NCBI GenBank assembly: GCA_963575745.1
Contig: CAUYUJ010002748.1
Span: 10,001-74,000, forward strand
Length of the DNA: 64,000 nucleotides
Direction of reading: 5' to 3'
Origin: Prorocentrum cordatum
Lineage: Eukaryota > Sar > Dinophyceae > Prorocentrales > Prorocentraceae
Shown: positions 54,356 to 64,000 of the stretch, in pieces
Position numbering within the stretch: position 1 is the stretch's first letter
Layout: each line of letters starts with the position of its first letter
The notes under the pieces: model-generated
The model's input: only the letters and a program-made list of their open reading frames with translations
Database searches by the model: none
What the model was told of the DNA's origin: nothing
Position numbers and translations under genes: made by a program

Positions 54356-57300
54356 TAACCTTGGTTACCGCCGGGGAACTCGTAGAGCTTCCAAGCTCGA
54401 CTTCAGTTGAGAAAACCGAGAGCACCTACCAACATTCTTACTCATAGTGAATATTTTTTGACCTCTGAATGCGACAAGCGGACGCGTCTGATCAGACCGA
54501 GTTCAGACCTCTCAATGCGACAGGCGGACGCGTCTGATGTCTGCGAATCGACTCATGTGATTACCAGCCCTGCAGCCCCCCTACAGCCCGAGTTAAGTGC
54601 AGAAAACCGACAGCATCTCGCAGGATGACTCGAATAATACAATAGTTTCGCGGACCTGTTTCGAGCAGCAGACCAAGTTCTAAGCTCTCGAATCGACCAA
54701 CGAACGCGCCTGATGTGTGCGAATCGATTTCTATGACCCGCAGCACTGTAGCCCTCCCCCAGCACGAGTTGAGTGCAGAAAATTGAGAGCACTTTTCACG
54801 ATGATTCGGACAATACGAATAGTTTCGCGAACCTAGCTCGGGCAGCAGGCCGAGTTGAGAGCTCTCGATACAACTTACAAACGCGCCCGATAATTCTCAA
54901 TCGATTTCTGTGACTGGGCTATGTAGCTGCCTACAGCTCGATTTAAGTACAGAAAATACCGAGAGCGTTTGTCAAGATGACTCGAATAATACGAATAGAT
55001 TTGCGGACCTAGCTCGGCTAGCAGACCGAGTTCAGACCTCTCGAGTCAAGAGGCGAACGCGCCTGGTGATTCTGAGTGCGATAGGTGTGCTTACCAGCAC
55101 TGTAGCTGCCATGCAGCTCGAATTAAGTAGACAATACCGACACCGCGTATCAAGTTGACTCGAATAATACGAATAGGTTTGCGGACCTAGCTCGGCTAGC
55201 AGACCGAGTTCAGACCTATGGATTCAACAGACGAACGCGCCTGATGATTCTGAGTGCGATAGGTGTGCTTACCAGCACTATAGCTGCCCTACAGCTCGAT
55301 TTAAAGAGAAAATTCCGACAAGGCGTATCAAGTTGACTCGAATATCTACGAAAATAGGTTTTTGCGGACCTAGCTCGGCTAGCAGACCGAGTTCAGACAT
55401 CGTATATTCAACTACAGACGACACACCTGATGATTCTGAGTGCGAGAGCTGTGCTTACCAGCTCTGTAGCTGTTCTACAGCTCGAGTTAAGTACAAAATA
55501 CCGACAACGCGTATCAAGATGACTCGAAACGGCCGATCCCGCCAGTGTGCTTTTTGGTCTTCAAAGTTACCCGATCGAGCTGAGATCAAGATGGCGAGCG
55601 GGAATAAGATCGAATATCACGGGAAAAAATACTAGAGCACAAACGAATTGTTGAATTTCGAGAACATAATTTTCAACCGACCAAAAGTTGTGAAAACTTC
55701 AGTTCTTTTTTTTTTCGAGCCAACTAGCTCTCCAGCGCGCCGGAATTAACTCTTAGCTTCCAGCGATCACTAGCTAAGGGAAGGCTTACGAGTTATATCT
55801 GTGACCGCAGCACTGTAGCCCTCCCCCAGCACGAGTTGAGTGCAGAAAATTGAGAGCACTTCTCAAGATGATTCGGACAATACGAATAGTTTCGCGAACC
55901 TAGCTCGGGCAGCAGGCCGAGTTCAGAGCTCTCGGTTCAATATGCGAACGCGACTGATGATTCCCCATCGATGTCTGTGACAATGAGCCCTGTAGCTGCC
56001 CTACAGCTCGAGTTAAGTACAGAAAACCGAGAGCGTCTGCTAAGACGACTCGAATATCACGAATAGGTTTGCGCACCTAGCTCGTCTAGCAGACCGAGTT
56101 CAGACCTCTCGATTCGACAGGCGAACGCGCCTGATAATTCTGAATGCGATAGGTGTGCTTACCAGCTCTGTATTGTCCTTTCTGGCCGGGTCGACCAACT
56201 GGGCGCCGGCGGTAAACCGTCAACCTTGGTTACCGAAGGGGAACTCGTAGAGCTTCCAAGCTGAGAAAACCGAGAGCACCTACCAACATTCTGACTCATA
56301 GTGAATATTGTTTGACCTCTGAATGCGACAAGCGGACGCGTCTGATCAGACCGAGTTCAGACCTCTGAATGCGACAGGCGGACGCGTCTGATATCTGCGA
56401 ATCCACTCATGTGATGACCAGCCCTGCAGCCCCCCCTACAGCCCGAGTTAAGTGCAGGAAACCGACAGCATCTCTCAGGATGACTCGAATAATATAATAG
56501 TTTCGCAGACCTGTTTCGAGCAGTAGACCAAGTTCTGAGCTCGCGAATCGACTAACGAAAGCGCCTGATGTGTGCAAATCGATTTCTATGACCCGCAGCA
56601 CTGTAGCCCTCCTGCCACTCCCGCAGCACGAGTTGAGTGCAGAAAATTGAGAGCAATGTTCACGATGATTCGACGAATAGTTTCGCGAACCGAGCTCGCA
56701 CAGCAGGCCGAGTTCAGAGCTCTCGATACAACAGACAAACGCGTCCGATAATTCTCAATCGATTTATGTGGCTGTAGGCTCTGTAGCTGCCTACAGCTCG
56801 AGTTAAGTACAGAAAATACCGAGAGCGTTTGTGAAGATGACTCGAATAATAAGAATAGATTTGCGGACCTAGCTCGGCTAGCAGACCGAGTTCAGACCTC
56901 TGGAGTCAAGAGGCGAACGCGTCTGCTGATTCTGAGTGCGATAGCTGTGCTTACCAGCACTGTAGCTGCCCTGCAGCTCGGATTAAGTACAAAATACCCA
57001 CCACGCGTATCAAGTTGAATCGAATAATACGAATAGGTTTGCGGACCTAGCTCGGCTAGCAGACCGAATTCAGACCTATGGATTCAACAGGCCAACGCGC
57101 CTAATGATTCTGAGTGCAATAGGTGTGCTTACCAGCACTGTAGCTGCCCCACAGCTCGAGCTAAGTAGAAAATACCGACAACGCGTAGTAAGTTGACTCG
57201 AATAATACGAATAAGTTTGCGGACCTAGCTCGGCTAGCAGAGCGAGTTCAGACCTCTGGATTCAACAGGCGAACGCGCCTGATGATTCTGAGTGCGATAG

Positions 57301-58949
57301 CTGTGCTTACCAGCTCTGTAGCTGTCCTACAGCTCGAGTTTAGTACAAAATACCGACAACGCGTATCAAGATGACTCGAAACGGCCGTTCCCGCCAGAGT
57401 GCTTTTTGGCCTTCAAAGTTACCCGATCGAGCTGAGATCAAGATGGCGAGCGGAAATAAGATCGAATATCATGGGAAAAAATACTAGAGCTCTAACGAAT
57501 TGTCAAATTTCGAGAACAAAATTTCCAACCGACCAAAAGTCAGCAAAAGGTCCGTCGAGATTTTTCTTGCCAACTAGCTCTGGGGCGCGCCGGAATTACT
57601 CTTAGCTTCCAGCTATAACTAGCTAAGGGAAGCTCTACGAGTTACTAGCTCCACCCCGCGCCGGAATTCCTCTAGCTCATCGACTGGGCGCCGGCGGTAA
57701 ACCGTCAACCTTGGTTACCGCCGGGGAACTCGTAGAGCTTCCAAGCTCGACTTAAGTTGAGAAAACCGAGAGCACCTACCAACATGCAGAAATTTAGAGC
57801 ACTTTTCACGATGATTCGAACAATACGAATTGTTTCGCGAACCTAGCTCGGGCAGCAGGCCGAGTTCAGAGCTCTCGATACAACAGACAAACGCGCCCGA
57901 TAATTCTAAATCGATTTCTGTGTCTGTAGGCTCTGTAGCTGCCTACAGCTCGAGTTAAGTACAGAAAATACCGAGTGCATTTGTCAAGATGACTCGAATA
58001 ATACGGATAGATTTGCGGACCTAGCTCGGCTAGCAGACCGAGTTCAGACCTCTGGAGTCAAGAGGCGAACGCGCTTGATGATTCTGAGTGCGATAGGTGT
58101 GCTTACCAGCACTGTAGCTGCCCTGCAGCTCGAATTAAGTACAGAATACCCACCACGCGTATCAAGTTGACTCGAATAATACGAATAGGTTTGCGGACCT
58201 AGCTCGGCTAGCAGACCGAGTTCAGACCTATGGATTGAACAGGCGAACACGCCTCATGACTCTGAGTGCGATAGGCGTGCTTATCAGCACTATAGCTGCC
58301 CTACAGCTTGAGTTAAGTAGAAAATACCGACAACGCGTATCAAGTTGACTCGAATAATACGAATAGGTTTGCGGACCTAGCTCGGCTAGCAAACCGAGTT
58401 CAGACCTATCGATTCAACAGGCGAACGCGCCTGATGATTCTGAGTGCGACAGGTGTGCTTACCAGCACTGTAACTGCCCTACAGCTCGAGTTAAGTAGAA
58501 AATACCGACAACGCGTATCAAGTTGACTCGAATAATACGAATAGGTTTGCGGACCTAGCTCGGCTAGCAGACCGAGTTCAGACCTATGGATTCAACAAGC
58601 GAACGCGCCTGATGATTCTGAGTGCAATAGCTGTGCTTACCAGCTCTGTAGCTGTTCTACAGCTCGAGTTAAGTACAAAATACCGACAACGCGTATCAAG
58701 ATGACTCGAAACGGCCGATCCCGCCAGTGTGCTTTTTGGCAGTAAAAGGTACCCGATCGAGCTGAGATCAATATGGCGAGCGGGAATAAGATCGAATATC
58801 ACGGGAAAAAATACTAGAGCTCTAACGAATGGTCAAATTTCGAGAACAAATTTACGACTGAGCAGAAATTTGTGAAAGTTTTCAGTTTCTTTTTTTTCAA
58901 GCCACTAGCTCTCGCAGCGCGCCGAATACTCCTAGCCTTCCAGCTATAC

Positions 58950-59300
58950 TAGAACCGCGGTAAAACCCTCAACCAGATTCGGGGGGGGCCGGGGGGGACT
59001 CGTAGAGCTCTTTTCTCGCACGGCCCTGCTCGCTACATATACAGGTAGCCTCTGGAAGAAAATCCCAGAAAACTCGAAAAATCACGTTTTTATGTTTTTA
59101 TCCGGAGATGGTTTCGCCAAGTGTTTTGATAGTAATACTACACCTACAGACCTGAGAATTCATTCGCGAACGCGAAATAACTCACTACAGGTGCGAAAAA
59201 AACCAGATCTCAAAACGAATGTTCAAATCTCTCACGAAGTTCGGTCCAAAGACCGACCGAAAGTTCGGCACATTGTCCGTCGGTGCGTTCGCCAACTGTG
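58950..59300 (+). repeat. Second short variant unit
   Basis: It starts with a decayed hairpin (CCGCGGTAAAACCCTCAACC, G-run, GGACTCGTAGAGC). The body has no 177-bp monomers. The tail ACCGACCGAAAGTTCGG, GTCCGTCGG, GCCAACT parallels the standard tail with many changes and leads into the next hairpin at 59303. Confidence 0.7.
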
Positions 59301-61667
59301 CGCCGGCGGTAACCGTCAACCTTGGTTACCGCCGGGGAACTCGTAGAGCTTCGAAGCTCGACTTAAGTTGAGAAAAGCGAGAGCACCTACCAACATTCTG
59401 ACTCATAGTGAATATTTGTTTACCTCTGAATGCGAAAAGCGGACGCGTCTGATCAGACCGAGTTCAGACCTCTCAATGCGACAGGCGGACGCGTCTGATG
59501 TCTGCGAATCGACTCATGTGATTGCCAGCCCTGCAGCTCCCCTACAGCCCGAGTTAAGTGCAGAAAACCGACAGCATCTCTCAGGATGACTCGAATAATA
59601 TAATAGTTTCGCAGGCCTGTTTCGAGCAGCAGACCAAGTTCTGAGCTCTCGAATCGACCAACGAACGCGCCTGATGTGTGCAAATCGATTTCTATGACCC
59701 GCAGCACTGTAGCCCTCCCCAGCACGAGTTGAGTGCAGAAAACTGAGAGCACTTTTCACGATGATTCGGACAATACGAATAGTTTCGCGAACCTAGCTCG
59801 GGCAGCAGACCGAGTTCAGAGCTCTCGATACAAGAGACAAACGCGCCCGATAATTCTCAATCGATTTCTGTGACTGTAGGTTCTGTAGCTGCCTACAGCT
59901 CGAGATAAGTAGAGAAAATACCGAGAGCGTTTGTCAAGATGACTCGAATAATACGAATAGATTTGCGGACCTAGCTCGGCTAGCAGACCGAGTTCAGATC
60001 TCTGGATTCAACAGGCGAACGCGCCTGATGATTCTGAGTGCGATAGGTTGCTTACCAGCACTGTAGCTGCCCTGTAGCTCGAATTAAGTAGAAAATACCC
60101 ACCACGCGTATCAGATTGACTCGAATAATACGAATAGGTTTGCGGACCTAGCTCGGCTAGCAGACCGAGTTCAGACCTATGGATTCAACAGGCGAACGCG
60201 CCTGGTGATTCTGAGTGCGATAGCTGTGCTTACCAGCTCTGTAGCTGTCCTACAGCTCGAGTTAAGTACAAAATACCGACAACGCGTATCAAGATGACTC
60301 GAAACGGCCGATCCCGCCAGTGTGCTTTTTGGAAGTAAAAGGTACCCGATCGAGGTGAGATCAAGATGGCGAGCGGGAGTAAGATCGAATATCACGAGAA
60401 AAAATACTAGAGCTCTAACGAATTGTCAAATTTCGAGAACATAATTTTCAACCGACCAAAAGTTGTGAAAAGTTCAGTTCTTTTTTTTCGAGCCAACTGG
60501 GCGCCGGCGGTAAGCCGTCAACCTTTCTTACCGCCGGGGGACTCGTAGAGCTTCCTGACAATATATAATATGGAAAAGAATTTCGGAGAACGACTAGTTT
60601 TTCAGCCGAAGCGATTATAGACCTCTCAAGATGACTCAAACAAAACAAACGAACAGTTTTCCAATCGAGCTCGGATATAAAAACGAGTCCAGACCTCTCA
60701 ATGCGACAGGCAGACGCGTCTGATGTCTGCAGATCGATTCCTGTGATTACCAGCTCTGCAACCCCCCATACAGCCTGAGTTAAGTGCAGAAAACCGAGAG
60801 TATCTCTCAGGATGACTCGAATAATGCAACAGTTTCGCGGATCTCGTTCGAGCAGCAGACCGAGTTCCGATCTCTCGCTTCGACGAACGGACGCACCTGA
60901 TGTCTCGAAATCGATTCCTGTGACCAGCAGCACTGTAGCCCTCCCCAGCACGATTTAAGTACAGAAAACCGAGAGCACTTCTCACGATGACTCGAACAAT
61001 ATCAATAGGTTCGCGAACCTAGCTCGGGAAGCAGGCCGAGTTCAGAGCTCTTCATTCAACAGACGAACGCGCCTGATAATTCTCAATCGATTTCTGTGCT
61101 TATCAGCTCTGTGGCTGCCCTACAGATCGAGTTAAGTACGAAAAACCAAAAGCGTCTGCTACAATGACTCGAATAATACGAATGGGTTTGCGACCCTAGC
61201 TCGGCTAGCAGAGCGAGTTCAGACCTCTGGATTGAACAGGCGAACGCGCCTCATCATTCTGGATGCATTGGCTGTGCTGACCAGCTCTGTAGTTCTCCTG
61301 AAGCTCGAGTTATCTTGAGAAAACCGACAGCGCGTGCCAAGATGACTTGAAACGGCCGTTCCCGCCTGCCTGCTTTTTGGCCTTCAAAGTTACCCGATCG
61401 AGCTGAGATCAAGATGGCGAGCGGGAATAAGATCGAATATCATGGGAAAAAATACTAGAGCTCTAACGAATGTTCAAATTTTGAGAACGAAATTTTCAAC
61501 CGACCAAAAGTCACCAAAAAGTCCGTCGAGATTTTTCTTGCCAACTAGCTCTCCACCGCCCCGGAATTACTCTTAAGCTTCCAGCAATAACTTGCTAAGG
61601 GAAGCTCTACGAGTTACTAGCTGTGGGACGCGCCGGAATTACTCTTAGCTTCCAGCAATAACTAGCT

Positions 61668-61757
61668 AAGGGAAGCTCTACGAGTTACTGGGCGCCGGCG
61701 GTAAACCGTCAACCTTTCTTACCGCCGGGGCACTCGTAGAGCTTCCTGACAATATAT
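61668..61757. repeat. Nested palindrome at a unit junction
   Basis: GGAAGCTCTACGAGT ends one unit, and ACTCGTAGAGCTTCC begins the next. Between them lies the hairpin CCGGCGGTAA...TTACCGCCGG. Outer and inner stems are nested, so about 85 bp could extrude as one long cruciform. The same arrangement occurs at 62805-62880. Confidence 0.88.
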
Positions 61758-64000
61758 AATGTGGAAAAGAATTTCAAAGACCGACTAATTGTTCAGCCCA
61801 AGCGATTATAGACCTCTCAAGATACTCTATCTAAACGAACAAACAGTTTTCCAATCGAGCTCGAGTATGAAGCCCAGTTCAGACCTCTAAATGCGACAGG
61901 CGAACGCGTCTGATGTCTGCGAATCGATTTCTGTCATTACCAGCTCTGCAGCCCCCCATACAGCCTGAGTTAAGTGCAGAAAACCGAGAGTACCTCTCAG
62001 GATGGCTCGGATAATGCAACAGTTTCGCGGATCTCGTTCGAGCAGCAGACCGAGTTCCGAGCTCTCGGTTCGACAAACTGACGCGTCTGATGTCTCGAAA
62101 TCGATACCTGTGACCAGCAGCACTGTAGCCCTCCCCAAGCACGATTTAAGTACAGAAAACCGAGAGCACTTCTCAAGATGACTCGAACAATACGAATAGG
62201 TTCGCGAACCTAGCTCGGGGAGCAGGCCGAGTTCAGAGCTCTTGATTGAACAGACGGACGCGCCTGATAATTCTGAATCGATTTCTGTGATTATCAGCTG
62301 TGTTGGTGCCCTACAGATCGATTTAAGTACGAAAAACCGAGAGCGTCTGCTACAACGACTCGAATAATACGAATAGGTTTGCGACCCTAGCTCGGCTAGC
62401 AGACCGAGTTCAGACCTCTGCATTCAACAGGCGAACGCGCCTGATCATTCTGAATGCATTAGCTGTGCTGACCAGCTCTGTAGCTGCCCTGAAGCTCGAG
62501 TTATCTTGAGAAAACCGACAGCGCGTATCAAGATGACTCGAAACGGCCGTTCCCGCCTGCCTGCTTTTTGGCCTTCAAAGTTACCCGATCGAGCTGAGAT
62601 CAAGATGGCGAGCGGGAATAAGATCGAATAGCATGGGAAAAAATACTAGAGCTCTAACGAATGTTCAAATTTCGAGAACAAAATTTTTAACCGACCAAAA
62701 GTCAGCAAAAGGTCCGTCGAGATTTTTCTTGCCTTTTTCTTGCCAACTAGCTCTCCAGCTCCCCGGAAGTACTCTTAAGCTTCCAGCAATAACTTGCTAA
62801 GGGAAGCTCTACGAGTTACTGGGCGCCGGCGGTAAACCGTCAACCTTGGTTACCGCCGGGGGACTCGTAGAGCTTCCTGACAGTATATAGTGTGGGAAAT
62901 AATCTAGAGAACGACTAGTTTTCAGCCGAAGCGATTTCAAACCTCTCAAGATGACTCTAACAAAAAGAACAAACAGTTTCGCAACCCAAAATCGAGAGCG
63001 TTTGTCAAGATGACTCGAATAATACGAATAGATTTGCAGAGCTAGCTCGGCTAGCAGACCGAGATCAGACCTCTGGATTCAACAGGCGAACGCGCCTGAT
63101 AATTCTGAGTGCGATAGCTGTGCTGACCAGCACTGTAGCTGCCCTGCAGCTCGAATTAAATACAAAATACCCACTACGCGTATCAAGTTGACTCGACTAA
63201 TACGAATAGGTTTGCGGATCTAGCTCGGCTAGCAGACCGAGTTCAGATCTATGGTTTCAACAGGCAAACGCGCCTGATGATTCTGAGTGCGATAGGTGTG
63301 CTGACCAGCACTGTAGCTGCCCCACAGCTCGAGTTAAGTAGAAAATACCGACAACACGTATCAAGTTGACTCCAATAATACGAATAGGTTTGCGGACCTA
63401 GCTCGGGCAGCAGGCCGAGTTGAGAGCTCTCGATACAACAGACAAACACGCCCGATAAGTCTGAATCGAATTTCTGTGACTATAGTCTCTGTAGCTGCCC
63501 TACGGCTCAAGTTAAGTACAGAAAACGGAGAGCGTTTCTCAAGATAGCTCGAATAATACGAACAGTTTTGCGGAGTCAAGAGGCGAACGCGCCAGATGAT
63601 TCTGAATGCGATGAATGTGCTTACCAGATCTGTAGCTGCCCTGGAACTCGAGTTAAGTCGAAAATACACAACACGTATCACGTTGACTCGAATAATACGA
63701 ATAGGTTTGCGGCCCTAGCTCGGCTAGCAGACCGAGTTCAGACCTCTGGATTCAACAGGCGAACGCGCCTGATAATTCTGAGTGCGATAGCTGTGCTTAC
63801 CAGCACTGTAGCTGCCCTAAAGCTGGACTTAAGAACAAAATACCGACGACGCGTATCAAGATGACTCAAAACGGCCGTTCCCGCCGGGACGCTTTTGGCC
63901 TTCAAAGTTACCCGATCGAGCTGAGATCAAGATGGCGAGCGGTACTGAGATCGAATAGCACGGGAAAAAACACTAGAGCTCTAATGAATGTTGAAATTTC

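Larger units (their letters stand above)
51791..54356 (-). mobile_element. LINE-like element 2, 5'-truncated, inserted in the hairpin loop
   Basis: Target-site duplication AACCTTGGTT at 51781-51790 and 54357-54366, of which the TT may belong to the A-tail. The T-run at 51789-51796 is the A-tail. The element is truncated inside the RT: the frame is open right up to the 5' junction (SWRQLAATLMPKEMD). One frameshift near 53.43-53.46 kb separates RT from the rest. It has the same domain order as LINE 1 and clear but distant similarity to it, so the two are different lineages of one clade. Confidence 0.92.
45691..64000 (+). repeat. 177-bp satellite in hairpin-bounded higher-order units
   Basis: The monomer word CAAGATGACTCGAA(C/T)AAT recurs at 45933, 46111, 46288, 46465 and 46643, and again at 54620, 54797, 54974 and 55150, all 176-180 bp apart. 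Each monomer has TCG(G)GCAGCAGACCGAGTTCAG, CGAACGCGCCTGATGATTC and a CTGTAG...CTACAG inverted pair. Groups of 3-8 monomers are preceded by the hairpin block and a leader with CTGACAACATATAATG. They are followed by a unique tail: GGCCGATCCCGCC, AGATCAAGATGGCGAGCGGG, AAATACTAGAGCTCTAACGA, CGAGATTTTTCTTGCCAACT. Hairpins lie near 45706, 46879, 47207, 48375, 56206, 57691, 59303, 60504, 61695 and 62826, so units are 0.3-1.8 kb. The array continues beyond the window. Two LINE insertions interrupt it. No coding function is inferred. Confidence 0.95.

Noticed and set aside
45691-64000. tRNA, 5S or snRNA genes within the satellite monomers
   Set aside because: No TTCGAATCC-type box B, acceptor stem or conserved snRNA core could be matched. 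The CTGTAG/CTACAG pair alone is not an RNA gene.

Overview
This window looks like nuclear DNA of a dinoflagellate-type alveolate. That is an inference, made for these reasons: a very high load of simple repeats and minisatellites, GC-rich gene-poor sequence, a decayed Ty1/copia element of the type common in dinoflagellates, two LINE-like retrotransposons, and isolated coding islands between repeats. There are no bacterial operons, no rRNA or tRNA genes I could recognise, no CRISPR array and no complete host gene.

Layout. 0-8 kb holds minisatellites, CCT/GGA tracts, a long block of CCCAAGA-type degenerate repeats, the first copy of an element with short terminal inverted repeats (TIR element A) and a 163/170-bp fold-back repeat. 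8.07-9.8 kb is a homogeneous 90-bp satellite of about 21 copies. 9.8-18.8 kb is intergenic, with TIR element B at 13.5-14.1 kb and a 0.94-kb GAT-repeat tract. 18.8-23.5 kb is a decayed copia element on the minus strand. 23.5-25.1 kb holds palindromic GC-rich repeats and a long TATGTG tract. 26.1-27.3 kb is a diverged, inverted version of the 8-kb satellite. 27.6-35.8 kb is a patchwork of repeats (AAAAGTGG, GATCGAGG, CTC/GTC and a 15-bp repeat) around one short segment at 30.4-30.7 kb that reads like a real exon. TIR element C is at 38.7-39.4 kb. 41.2-44.8 kb is a decayed minus-strand coding region of unknown identity.

45.7-64 kb is one array. Its basic monomer is about 177 bp, and 3 to 8 monomers are grouped into higher-order units. 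Each unit starts at a conserved hairpin (stem CCGGCGGTAA / TTACCGCCGG) followed by ACTCGTAGAGCTTCC, and several end with the reverse complement of that sequence. Inside the array two diverged LINE-like elements sit on the minus strand. Each has interrupted a copy of the hairpin, and both joined it at the same nucleotide of the loop. Each shows an A-tail (T-run on the plus strand) and a 9-10 bp target-site duplication. Their C-terminal RNase H appears circularly permuted: the GDS and H...AD motifs come before the FDGG and E motifs. The site-specific insertion, the permuted RNase H and a compensatory change in the hairpin stem are the most interesting findings.

No metabolic or cellular pathway can be read from this window. 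The genes present are mobile-element genes, nearly all broken, plus one candidate host exon and one unidentified decayed coding region.
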